Source: an uncultured Eubacterium sp. (lineage in GTDB: Bacteria; Bacillota; Clostridia; Lachnospirales; Lachnospiraceae). Taken from it: DNA of 16,426 nt. The notes below the pieces were generated by a model. It was not told the origin of the DNA. It worked only from the letters and a program-made list of their open reading frames with translations, and did no database searches. The position numbers and the translations under genes were made by a program. Below are positions 6,934 to 14,555 of the stretch, in pieces; position 1 is the stretch's first letter; the number at the start of each line of letters is the position of its first letter. The stretch lies in NCBI GenBank assembly GCA_910579075.1, contig CAJTSV010000086.1, positions 1 through 16,426 of the forward strand, in the 5' to 3' direction.

Positions 6934-8217
6934 TTATACAAGAAATTTCAGGATAAAAGCCTGCAGCTTATCTGCCCAGGTGCGGCGTCCTAAAATGCGT
7001 ACATCCGACACATCGCTGATACGCACCATCGCTGCCTGGCCCAGGCCGCCTGCTCCGGGCAGCTTCATAATCGTGCCATAACCAAAAATAGCATATTCTC
7101 CGCGAAGCCGGTACCGTTCTGCCAGCCTTTTCATTTCCGGGCCGCTGATGGAAAACTTATCTCCTTCTGCCTTGGCCCGGAAGCCTTCTGCTTCCAGGTC
7201 AAATACTACCAGCTGCAGGGTTTCATCGTAAAGCGCGACTTCTTTCATCCGGGTATACCTGGGCCATGACGTCGCAGCAATGGTACAGGCACCGGATGCC
7301 AGCATGCCAGCAGTCAGAAATGCAAAGGCTGCTGTTTTCTTCCGGTATTTTCGTCCCGCCGCAGCACCATCCTGCCCCATGGCTTCCTGCAGCACCCCAA
7401 GCCGTGCAAAACGCTTTTTGAGCACTGCAAAGCTGTTCCCGGAAAACGCCGTCCTGCGTTCGGCCGGAAAACAGCGCTGTTCCGTTTTCAGTGTCCGGAA
7501 CAGCAGGCGGGCATATTCGTATACATTCAGCGGCCCGAGAATCACGCCGGCCTCGTCACTGCCATATTCGATAAATTCCCGCAGCCTGGCGTCCAGGATA
7601 TGCACAAGCGGATGCACCCACCAGAGTATTTTCAGCAGCCCGTAAACCTGCAAAAGCAGCACATGCCCGTGGCGGATATGGGCCGCTTCGTGATACAGGA
7701 CTGCAAAAAGCTCCTCTTTGGACAGGCTGTTTTTCAAATGCAGCGGGACTGCGATATAAGGCCGCAGGATGCCGCCTGCAAACGGGCTGCACGGCTGCCT
7801 GGTTATATAAAGCCGGATATGCCGCCTGCCGTTTCTCCTGCGCAGAAATGCCGGGTATTCTTCTTCCGGCACCGGCTGCATCTGCCTGAGTGCCCGGCGC
7901 ATGCGGATACAGCCGGATGCCTGGCGCAGTGCAAAGACTGCTGCGATGCCGAAATAACAGGCCGCCAGCTGCGGTGTCAGCAGCCGCTGCACCCGGTCTG
8001 TATACACCCACAGCCTGCCTGTATTAAAAACCTTTGAATATCCCATCAGGGCCGCTAACGGCACAAGTGCAAGCAAAGCCAGGTTCAGCCGCCATGTACG
8101 GCTTTTTCCCGTCTGGCAGGCAGCAAAAGCCGCCGCCATAAAAACCGTCCCTGCCGCCATTGTACGAATCAGCTTCATAAAGCTAAACAGCAGCAAAAAA
8201 TCGATAAAACCTGCCAT
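6934..8217 (-). CDS. M56-family (BlaR1/MecR1-like) membrane metalloprotease
   Basis: A 427-aa membrane zinc protease. In known BlaR1/MecR1 systems such a protein cleaves or triggers loss of the partner BlaI-type repressor, which is encoded directly upstream here. Membrane segments lie near 5-32, 44-62, 80-98 and 296-316. The zinc site is HEAAH (176-180), with E217 in the EYGSDEA stretch as the probable third ligand. The last membrane segment is followed by only about 110 extracytoplasmic residues. There is no SxxK or KTG motif and the protein lacks the ~250-residue penicillin-binding sensor, so beta-lactam is not the likely signal. AAGGCAGGG lies just before the ATG at 8217; a second Met at residue 14 is possible. 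It lies 65 bases after the repressor gene. What it senses and cuts is unknown. Confidence 0.9.
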   Translation of the reverse strand: MAGFIDFLLLFSFMKLIRTMAAGTVFMAAAFAACQTGKSRTWRLNLALLALVPLAALMGYSKVFNTGRLWVYTDRVQRLLTPQLAACYFGIAAVFALRQASGCIRMRRALRQMQPVPEEEYPAFLRRRNGRRHIRLYITRQPCSPFAGGILRPYIAVPLHLKNSLSKEELFAVLYHEAAHIRHGHVLLLQVYGLLKILWWVHPLVHILDARLREFIEYGSDEAGVILGPLNVYEYARLLFRTLKTEQRCFPAERRTAFSGNSFAVLKKRFARLGVLQEAMGQDGAAAGRKYRKKTAAFAFLTAGMLASGACTIAATSWPRYTRMKEVALYDETLQLVVFDLEAEGFRAKAEGDKFSISGPEMKRLAERYRLRGEYAIFGYGTIMKLPGAGGLGQAAMVRISDVSDVRILGRRTWADKLQAFILKFLV

Positions 8218-8282
8218 AATCCCTGCCTTTTCCCAAATTTAATTACGGCGCAGCATCCATCCTGCCTGTCATGCCAGCGGCA

Positions 8283-8696
8283 TCAGCTTCCACCAGTGTC
8301 CGGCTTCTGCCCTTCCTTCAGCTTTCCGACCAGCTGTTCTAACTCACTGAGCTGTTCGTCGCTCAGGCTGGACTTTTCCAGAAAGCTTGCGACGGCCAGT
8401 GTGGAATTGCCGCCGAAATAACTGCTGACAAACCGCTCCTGCTTTTCCGACAGGCATGCTTCTTTGGATTTCACCGCATAATAGTGATATACGCGGGCAT
8501 CTTTTTCATCTATTTCATACTGGATAATTCCTTTTGCCAGCAGCCGGTTAATCAGTACCCGGATAGTCCTTGCACTGACATCCAGCGTTCCTTTCAGAGT
8601 CTTTATAATTTCGGATGCGGTAATATCCCCTTCCACACCCCAGATTACTTCCATTACGAGCCATTCCGTTTCGCTTGGCGTCGTCTCTCTTACCAT
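8283..8696 (-). CDS. BlaI/MecI-family transcriptional repressor
   Basis: A 137-aa winged-helix repressor that represses its own operon in known family members and is inactivated by its M56 protease partner. The N-terminal domain (about 8-75) holds ITASEIIKTL and the recognition region SARTIRVLINRLLAKGII (41-58). The C-terminal dimerisation helices include SSYFGGNSTLAVASFLE (91-107), the region where relatives are cut. The start is set at the ATG at 8696 because GGAGGA lies five bases before it. An in-frame ATG at 8714 has no ribosome binding site and would sit at the predicted transcription start. A promoter with a dyad between its -35 and -10 boxes lies directly upstream, fitting self-repression. 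The target genes presumably include the M56 gene and the acidic coiled-coil gene. Confidence 0.93.
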   Translation of the reverse strand: MVRETTPSETEWLVMEVIWGVEGDITASEIIKTLKGTLDVSARTIRVLINRLLAKGIIQYEIDEKDARVYHYYAVKSKEACLSEKQERFVSSYFGGNSTLAVASFLEKSSLSDEQLSELEQLVGKLKEGQKPDTGGS

Positions 8697-8716
8697 ATGC
8701 TCCTCCGTATACATTT

Positions 8717-8747
8717 TTTATATCGGTTTATGGACATAACCATTCAA
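8717..8747 (-). promoter_or_regulatory. Promoter and candidate BlaI-type operator
   Basis: On the minus strand, TTGAAT (8747-8742) is followed by a 17-bp near-palindrome, written on the plus strand as GGTTTATGGACATAACC (8725-8741), with core TTATG-GA-CATAA. A TATA-type -10 comes next: GATATA at 17 bases, or the better TATAAA at 19 bases. A dyad filling the promoter spacer is the usual place for a repressor site. It does not match the staphylococcal TACA/TGTA operator, so assignment to this repressor is inference from position. Confidence 0.5.
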
Positions 8748-8752
8748 CCTTT

Positions 8753-11293
8753 CTACCGCATTTTGTAACGAACGGCATGCGGCAGGCTCCGGTATATCCG
8801 GTAACAGAACCCTGCATCCGCTTCCGGCGCTTCTTTTCCGGAAAATGCCGCCGCCCTGGCAGCCTGCATAAAATGCTCCCAGTCCTCTGGCGGTATCTGA
8901 TGATAAACCGTTTTCAGCGCCTGCTCATACTGCGCATCGCTTCGCATGGAACGGCGGATTTTTCCGCGCAGATACAGCCTGCGGTAAATGCGCCGGTTGA
9001 TGCGCATCACTGCCCTGCTCCGCTTTCCGGCGCTGATTTCGCGCTGCGGCAGCATCAGGTAAAACTGCATCAGGCTTCGCACGATAAGCAGCACCAGCAG
9101 AAGCGGAACCAAAAGGAGCAAAGCCGCAGACAGCAGGATAAAAATCCGCCAGGCGGCTGTCCCTTCTTCCAGCTCTCCTGTCTGGAAAAATCCAGCCAGT
9201 GCTTCCTGCCAGCGCCGGAATATGCTGTTTCCCGTGCCGCCTTTTGGTTTTTGCGCATGTTTATCCTCTTTTTCCCCGTTTTCCCCTGTTTCAGGCGGTT
9301 TGTCATCTGCCTGCGTGTCTCCTGCATTATCCTTTTCCTCAACCGCATCCGTGTGCGTGCTGTCTGTGCCGGTATTTCCCTGTCCGGTGCCGCCTGCAGC
9401 GTCCGTATCATCCGGCCTGCGGTTCCTGCCAGGCGTTACATCCACCGGAACCCAGCCCATCCCGTCCATATAGACCTCTATCCATGCATGGGCATCCCAG
9501 TCCTTAACCGAAGCCTGATAGACACTTCCCTTCTTCTGAAAGTCATCCATGCGCGCAGCATATCCGGAAACAAACCGCGCCGGTATGCCCATCTGCCGCA
9601 GAAACAGCGCAGCAGCGCTTGCAAAATGCACGCAGTACCCTTTCCGGCTCTGCATCAGGAAATACCGCACCGGGTCTTCTCCCGGCGGAAGTGTGTCCAG
9701 GTTCATGCTGTAGGTCTGGTACGTGCCCAGATAAGCACTGACAAGGGACGCCATTGCCAGACGGTAAAAATTCTGTTCCCCGCCGTAAACGGATGTCTCG
9801 TAAAAATACTGCCACTCTGCACGCGAAGCGCCATCCATCACAAAATCCAGGTATTCCTGAAAAGAAGGCATATTTTCCGGCACATCCAGATAAGCATCCA
9901 AAGCAAACCGCTCATACCATGCAAGCATCTCATCCGGCTCCCCGTCCGTCCCGGCCAGTGCCCAGTTCATGTAAAACCCATTCCATCCGCGGTACGCAAA
10001 TGAGGTCTGGCCCCAGGCCTTTTGCAGCGCCACATCCCCCGTCACCTGTTCTTTCCCCTGCGAGCCTTTATAATCAACTGCATACGGGATATAGGCATAC
10101 CGGGTACGGATGCCTGTATGTTCAATTTTATATTCGAATTCATCCTGGCCGTAGTAAACAGAAGACAGATAGCTGTCTATTCCGGATGACTGGCTTTCCA
10201 GATACTGCCTGCAGCTATCGTACTGTACCTGCAGCAGCTTTTCCTGTACGTCTTTTTCATGAAAACCGGCACGGGCACATTCCTGCTGAAACTTACTCTG
10301 GCTGCATATCCAGTTCCCGCCGCGGTAATCCGTGCTATAGCAGCCCCTGAGCAGGACATCGCCAAGGGGCTCGCTGGAAAGCGTAACCTTCATCATTTCC
10401 TTTCCCGTATACTGCGGGGACTGGTTGCTGACCCGTTCCTGCCTGCGCGCAAAAAATGCCCCCATAAAATCCGAAACATTCCGCTCTGTCTGTCTCTGGA
10501 ACTGAATCACATCCGGTGATTTTTCCATCAGCTTTACCGATGTGGCTTGTGAGAGAAATCCCCCTCCAGCCAGCATCAGCGCTGCCGCTGCACACAGGCA
10601 CAGGGCTGGCAGCAAACGCGCGTGCCAGGCTGCGCGGTGCATATGCCTCCTGTCCGCCCGCATGTGCAGCGCCAGTTTGCGGCCATTCCAGCCATCTGCA
10701 TGAACCAGAAGCAGCGCCAGAAAAAAAAGCGCCATGCCGCGCTGCTCCGGCACATATCCCGTCACAAGCTCTGCGCCCAGCACCGCCGCCGGAAGCAGAA
10801 GCAGAAGCATGCGCCGTTCTGCCAGCAGCGCCAGAATTAAAACCCCGATTACAAGGACAAGCATCCAGAATGCCAGTGCCATGCCCGCGTACTCTTTTTT
10901 GCCGGCCCATATGACATAAGACGTTTTCATATGCCGGTTAAACTTTTCCAGAAACTGTGCCGCCAGCGCACACGCCCCGTCTTCCAGGTCTACCTGGCGC
11001 GGCTTTGCATAACGCAGGCAGGCTGCCCCAAAGGCCGCCGGCACAGCCAGGGCTGCCGGCACCTGCAGACGCCGCAGCAGGGGCAGCACTGCCTCATACA
11101 GCACGCATATAAGCACCGCCAGCATACAGGCCCATGCCTGTGCCCTGCCCGAAAGCTGCCAGTCCGGGAAGATATCCTGTGCCATCCACAGAGACGAATA
11201 AAAGCAGAGCAGCACGGAAACGCTCCAGAAAAACGCCTTTACAGCTGCATCTGCCCGCGAATATTCCTGCTTATAAGATAATTTCCAGTCCAC
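8753..11293 (-). CDS. Membrane transglutaminase-like protein (TgpA-type)
   Basis: An 846-aa membrane protein with an extracytoplasmic transglutaminase-like (papain-fold) domain. The N-terminal half has about six to seven membrane segments (within 20-245). The catalytic triad is visible as C554 in GYCVHFASA, H602 in DAHAWIEV and D618 in PVDVT. A Gly/Asp/Thr/Glu-rich, low-complexity linker (about 622-690) leads to a last membrane segment (716-738) and a basic cytoplasmic tail of about 105 residues. This layout matches the DUF3488, transglutaminase and DUF4129 order of TgpA-like proteins, which travel with moxR and DUF58 genes. The start codon is GTG at 11293, with GGAAGGA upstream. It overlaps the DUF58 gene by 23 bases, showing tight coupling. 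Substrate is unknown; protease or cross-linking activity on envelope proteins is possible. Confidence 0.9.
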   Translation of the reverse strand: MDWKLSYKQEYSRADAAVKAFFWSVSVLLCFYSSLWMAQDIFPDWQLSGRAQAWACMLAVLICVLYEAVLPLLRRLQVPAALAVPAAFGAACLRYAKPRQVDLEDGACALAAQFLEKFNRHMKTSYVIWAGKKEYAGMALAFWMLVLVIGVLILALLAERRMLLLLLPAAVLGAELVTGYVPEQRGMALFFLALLLVHADGWNGRKLALHMRADRRHMHRAAWHARLLPALCLCAAAALMLAGGGFLSQATSVKLMEKSPDVIQFQRQTERNVSDFMGAFFARRQERVSNQSPQYTGKEMMKVTLSSEPLGDVLLRGCYSTDYRGGNWICSQSKFQQECARAGFHEKDVQEKLLQVQYDSCRQYLESQSSGIDSYLSSVYYGQDEFEYKIEHTGIRTRYAYIPYAVDYKGSQGKEQVTGDVALQKAWGQTSFAYRGWNGFYMNWALAGTDGEPDEMLAWYERFALDAYLDVPENMPSFQEYLDFVMDGASRAEWQYFYETSVYGGEQNFYRLAMASLVSAYLGTYQTYSMNLDTLPPGEDPVRYFLMQSRKGYCVHFASAAALFLRQMGIPARFVSGYAARMDDFQKKGSVYQASVKDWDAHAWIEVYMDGMGWVPVDVTPGRNRRPDDTDAAGGTGQGNTGTDSTHTDAVEEKDNAGDTQADDKPPETGENGEKEDKHAQKPKGGTGNSIFRRWQEALAGFFQTGELEEGTAAWRIFILLSAALLLLVPLLLVLLIVRSLMQFYLMLPQREISAGKRSRAVMRINRRIYRRLYLRGKIRRSMRSDAQYEQALKTVYHQIPPEDWEHFMQAARAAAFSGKEAPEADAGFCYRIYRSLPHAVRYKMR

Positions 11294-12365
11294 TTAATGT
11301 TTCCTTCCAGTCTTTTTCCTGAAACTGTACAATTTTGTCCTCATTTTTCCACAGCTCCAGTTTTTCATTGAAATGCAGCAGATACAGGTAATTTTCACCC
11401 CTGTATTTTTCCCGGTAAGTCTCTGCCAGCGTCCCCTGCTCCTGAAACGGTTCTTCCAGATAGCTGCTTAAAAACAGGAACAGGCTTTCTTCGCCGTCCA
11501 CCCGCACCCGCACGGCGTCCCTGCGGCTGCTGCTGTACCAGGCCGCGTAAAACGGGCATCCGGCATCCATCATGGAAAAAGCAATGCTTGCCAGAATAAC
11601 CAGGTAGGCATTGGCTTTTTCTGCTGTTTTCTGCTTCCCGCTCTGGTATTCCAGCAGAAACACAGCCGGGCATGCCTTTGGAAAGCTGTTTTCCTTCACA
11701 AGCAGCTCGCCTGATTTGGCACTCAGCTTCCAGTGCACGCTCTGGATTTTGTCCCCGTTTTGAAACGGCCGCACCTGAAACAGCTCGCTGTGGTCATCCC
11801 CCGGGCGGTATTCATCATAGCAGTCCGATTCTCCCAGAAAATTTCTTGCAGCTTCGCTCAGATGCACCCCGATTTCCTGCATGGCCGGCAGCACCTGGAC
11901 AGAACCGCTGCATGAGAGCCTTTTATCCGCATAAAACAGCCCGGTCAGGTCATACACACGTATTTTTTTCAATCTCAGCTCATAGCTTCCATAATTATTT
12001 ATCACGACAGAATAATCAAAGCTGCTGCTTCCGGCTGCTGCCATCCCGCCCCGCAGCCATTTTCGGCGTTTTTTATTCAAAAACCGGTTTTTCTGTTCGA
12101 GCAGGCACTTGAATTTCATGCAGGGCAGAAAGCTGGTGTTTTCAATAAAAATACGCGCAGCCAGCGGCCTGCCGCATTCCGCAATCGAGACCGGAAATGT
12201 AATGCGGCAGTGCAGCGTGCGCACACGGTATGCCAGAAAAATGCACGAGCCCAGAAGGAGCGCCGTGCATGCATATCCCAGCAGCACAAAGGAAGCGCTT
12301 CGAAACAGAATGGCATTGTAAAATATGGCAGCTGTCAGGACAGCTGCAAGGAACATACGAAACAT
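11271..12365 (-). CDS. DUF58-domain membrane protein
   Basis: A 364-aa protein of the DUF58 family, which has a von Willebrand A-like fold in its C-terminal half and usually pairs with a MoxR ATPase. Two close membrane segments lie in the first 50 residues, followed by an extracytoplasmic or beta-rich region. The family signature is clear as YRPGDDHSELFQVRPF, then IQSVHWKLSAKSGELLVKE. The start is placed at the ATG at 12365, 16 bases after the ATPase stop. A longer frame would begin inside the moxR gene with TTG and add residues unlike a membrane N-terminus. The Shine-Dalgarno is weak (AAAGTG), so translation may depend on coupling. It overlaps the transglutaminase gene by 23 bases. Molecular role is not established for the family. 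Confidence 0.88.
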   Translation of the reverse strand: MFRMFLAAVLTAAIFYNAILFRSASFVLLGYACTALLLGSCIFLAYRVRTLHCRITFPVSIAECGRPLAARIFIENTSFLPCMKFKCLLEQKNRFLNKKRRKWLRGGMAAAGSSSFDYSVVINNYGSYELRLKKIRVYDLTGLFYADKRLSCSGSVQVLPAMQEIGVHLSEAARNFLGESDCYDEYRPGDDHSELFQVRPFQNGDKIQSVHWKLSAKSGELLVKENSFPKACPAVFLLEYQSGKQKTAEKANAYLVILASIAFSMMDAGCPFYAAWYSSSRRDAVRVRVDGEESLFLFLSSYLEEPFQEQGTLAETYREKYRGENYLYLLHFNEKLELWKNEDKIVQFQEKDWKETLSGLEIIL

Positions 12366-12381
12366 ATCTGGTTTACACTTT

Positions 12382-13344
12382 CTATTTTGATGCCGGCCGG
12401 CTGTAGGAAACCGGCGGGCGGACGGATTCCAGCACTTCTGCAATCACGGCTTCCGGTGATACATGCGTGACCCTTGCTTTTGTATTCAGCAGCATCCGGT
12501 GCTTTGCAACTTCCGGAAATACTTCTGCCACATCTTCCGGCAGCACATAATCCCTGCCATGCAGAAATGCCCGCGCCCTTGCCATTTTCGTGCAGGCAAT
12601 CGAACCGCGCGGACTGATTCCAAGCTCAATATAGGCGTTTTCACGCGTCGCCTGTGACAGATGCACGATATAGGCATACAGGCTGTCGTGCACATATACC
12701 TGTTCGATTTCATTCTGCATCTGTTCCAGCTCGTCTGCCTGCAAAACGCACTGTATCTGCTCTGTCCCGAAACGGACGCTCCTGCCCTTTGCAATATCTA
12801 TCTCGCTGCGCTCATCCGGGTAGCCCATGCTCATGCATATCATAAAGCGGTCCAGCTGTGCTTCAGGCAGCAGCTGTGTCCCGGCACTCCCCTTCGGGTT
12901 CTGCGTCGCCATAACGATAAACGGCTTTGGCACCTCGCGGCTTTCCCCGTCTACCGTCACCATGCCTTCTTCCATAACCTCCAGCAGCGCAGACTGTGTC
13001 TTTGGCGAAGTCCGGTTGATTTCGTCTGCCAGAAACAGGTTGCACATAACCGTGCCCTCATGATACACAAACGTGCCGGTGTCTTTCTGGTACATATGGA
13101 AACCCAGGATGTCTGACGGCATGACATCCGGCGTAAACTGGACACGGTTATTTTTCAAATCCATAGCCCTGGAAAACGCAACCGCCAGCGTCGTCTTTCC
13201 CACGCCCGGCACATCTTCTATCAGAATATGCCCCCGGGATAATATCGCTGCAAAAGCTTTCTGGATGCAGTCATCCTTGCCTGTAAGCGCCTTTTTTACT
13301 TCTGTCTGGACACGCATGGCTTTTTCATATAATCCGTTTGTCAT
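12382..13344 (-). CDS. MoxR-family AAA+ ATPase
   Basis: A 320-aa AAA+ ATPase of the MoxR type, thought to act as a chaperone-like remodeller for VWA/DUF58 partners. Visible motifs are Walker A DVPGVGKT (44-51), Walker B LFLADE (103-108), sensor 1 in MATQNP (N149) and the family stretch LPEAQLDRFM (159-168). A C-terminal lid region contains SPRGSIACTKMARARAFL. AGGAGG lies about five bases before the ATG at 13344, so the start is firm. It heads a three-gene run with the DUF58 and transglutaminase genes, and gaps are 16 bases or negative. No clear promoter is visible in the 305 bases upstream, which hold repeat-like structures instead. Confidence 0.95.
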   Translation of the reverse strand: MTNGLYEKAMRVQTEVKKALTGKDDCIQKAFAAILSRGHILIEDVPGVGKTTLAVAFSRAMDLKNNRVQFTPDVMPSDILGFHMYQKDTGTFVYHEGTVMCNLFLADEINRTSPKTQSALLEVMEEGMVTVDGESREVPKPFIVMATQNPKGSAGTQLLPEAQLDRFMICMSMGYPDERSEIDIAKGRSVRFGTEQIQCVLQADELEQMQNEIEQVYVHDSLYAYIVHLSQATRENAYIELGISPRGSIACTKMARARAFLHGRDYVLPEDVAEVFPEVAKHRMLLNTKARVTHVSPEAVIAEVLESVRPPVSYSRPASK

Positions 13345-13367
13345 AAATCCTCCTGACAGGCAGCTTC

Positions 13368-13394
13368 GTTACTGTTCACTCCGTGACCAGTAAC
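13368..13394. repeat. 27-bp dyad upstream of the moxR-type gene
   Basis: GTTACTGTTCAC (13368-13379) and GTGACCAGTAAC (13383-13394) are inverted copies with 11 of 12 matches around a TCC spacer. It begins 24 bases before the start codon and 12 bases or so before the Shine-Dalgarno. It could be a repressor operator, an mRNA 5' hairpin or one copy of a dispersed intergenic palindrome. There is no U-tract, so it is not a normal terminator. Confidence 0.6.
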
Positions 13395-13420
13395 CTTCGC
13401 AAATTTTTGCGGAGTTTTGA

Positions 13421-13457
13421 AAAGCGTGCCTGAAACTGTGATATTCAAACACGCTTT
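13421..13457 (-). terminator. Weak terminator-like hairpin after the pyr genes
   Basis: AAAGCGTG (13421-13428) and CACGCTTT (13450-13457) form an 8-bp stem around a 21-base loop that has further short pairing (TGAA/TTCA). On the minus strand the stem ends in CTTTTC, a short U-tract. It lies beyond the MITE-like element as seen from pyrD. It could be the original terminator of the pyrimidine genes, now pushed 157 bases away. The long loop and short U-tract keep confidence low. Confidence 0.35.
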
Positions 13458-13458
13458 C

Positions 13459-13621
13459 TTAGGAACTGTCCATAAATAACTTTTGAATAGTGTGCAGGAT
13501 TTTTTTTTCGATAGCACTGCTCAAAAATCAGGCGCATAGCGGGCTATGTAACTGATTTTTGAGCAGCGCTATCGGAGAAAAAGACAAGCAATATGAAAAG
13601 TTATTTATGGACAGTTCCTTA
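13459..13621. mobile_element. MITE-like inverted-repeat element with TTA target duplication
   Basis: Perfect 23-bp terminal inverted repeats (GGAACTGTCCATAAATAACT onward at 13462-13484; complement at 13596-13618) bound a 157-bp element. TTA stands on both outer sides (13459-13461 and 13619-13621). Inside is a second inverted repeat of 23 bp with one mismatch (13509-13531 and 13552-13574, GATAGC...AATCAG) and a central CATAGC/GCTATG hairpin (13535-13548). No transposase frame fits. The whole unit can fold into one long hairpin. It lies 31 bases past the pyrD stop codon. A miniature transposable element moved by a transposase elsewhere in the genome is the best reading; the family is not identified. 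Confidence 0.75.
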
Positions 13622-13649
13622 TTTCCGCATCCTGTTTTTGCAGCTGCTG

Positions 13650-14555
13650 TTATTCGTGCACAGCTCCGATTATTTCGTTAATATCCTGAATCCCCTGTTC
13701 TACCATAAACTGGGAAATGCCATTGATAATGTCCACACAGGCCGTCGGATTTGCAAAATTCGCTGTCCCGATTTCAACTGCTGCCGCTCCTGCCAGCATC
13801 ATTTCGATGGCGTCCTCTGCATTCATAATGCCCCCGATTCCAATGACCGGGATTGCTACCGCATGGGCAGCTTCGTATACCATGCGCACGGCAATCGGAT
13901 GAACCGCCGGGCCGGAAAGCCCGCCTGTTTTATTGGCCAGCGCAAATTTTCTGGTCCTGACATCTATTTTCATGCCGGTCAGCGTATTAATCAGCGATAC
14001 CGCATCCGCCCCGGCTGCTTCCACTGCCTTTGCCATTTCCGCAATATTGGTCACATTCGGGCTTAATTTCATAACAACCGGATGCCTGGATTTTTTGCGG
14101 ATTTCCTGTGTAATATGCGCCGCCATATTTGGAGCCTGTCCAAACGCAATGCCGCCCTGCTTTACATTCGGGCAGGAAATATTGATTTCCAGCATGCTGA
14201 CCGGCTGGTCGTTCAGCCGCTCTGCGACATCAAGGTAATCATAAACCGAACGCCCGCAGACATTGACAATGATTTTCGTATCATACTGCTGCAGAAACGG
14301 AATGTCCCTTTTGATAAATACATCCACACCCGGATTCTGCAGGCCGATTGCATTCAGCATTCCGCCGTATACCTCTGCCACCCTCGGCGTCGGATTGCCT
14401 TCCCACGGCACATTTGCCACGCCTTTTGTAATAACACCGCCCAGACGGTTTAAATCCACAAACTGTGCATACTCCTCTCCTGAGCCAAATGTCCCGGATG
14501 CGGTCAGGACTGGATTTTTAAATGTAATGCCTGCGATTGTTACCTTTGTATTCAT
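13650..14555 (-). CDS. pyrD: Dihydroorotate dehydrogenase B, catalytic subunit
   Basis: A 301-aa FMN enzyme that oxidises dihydroorotate to orotate, the fourth step of pyrimidine synthesis, in the cytoplasm. The catalytic cysteine C128 is in NISCPNVKQGG, which marks class 1 enzymes; ITKG (K44) and the glycine-rich FMN phosphate loops VIGIGGI and AAAVEIGT are visible. The adjacent pyrK gene identifies it as class 1B, which passes electrons to NAD through PyrK. Length is typical. The ATG at 14555 overlaps the pyrK stop as TGATG, and AGGGAGGTGG lies upstream. The next known pyr gene (often pyrE) does not follow; the MITE-like element does. Confidence 0.96.
   Translation of the reverse strand: MNTKVTIAGITFKNPVLTASGTFGSGEEYAQFVDLNRLGGVITKGVANVPWEGNPTPRVAEVYGGMLNAIGLQNPGVDVFIKRDIPFLQQYDTKIIVNVCGRSVYDYLDVAERLNDQPVSMLEINISCPNVKQGGIAFGQAPNMAAHITQEIRKKSRHPVVMKLSPNVTNIAEMAKAVEAAGADAVSLINTLTGMKIDVRTRKFALANKTGGLSGPAVHPIAVRMVYEAAHAVAIPVIGIGGIMNAEDAIEMMLAGAAAVEIGTANFANPTACVDIINGISQFMVEQGIQDINEIIGAVHE

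Noticed and set aside
6934..8217. Calling the M56 gene blaR1 or mecR1
   Set aside because: It lacks the C-terminal penicillin-binding sensor domain that defines those receptors; only the protease part is shared.
8697..8714. Upstream ATG of the BlaI-type gene
   Set aside because: Starting there would make the strong GGAGGA site part of the coding region, and the ATG lies at or before the expected transcription start.
8675..10003. A long open frame of about 440 codons on the plus strand opposite the transglutaminase gene
   Set aside because: It is antisense to a gene with a full catalytic triad and family layout, its translation shows no known domain, and no ribosome binding site or promoter supports it.
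13501..13580. Intrinsic terminator formed by the inner hairpin of the MITE-like element
   Set aside because: The T-run (13499-13508) lies before the stem on the plus strand and becomes A's after it on the minus strand, so neither direction has the needed U-tract after the hairpin.
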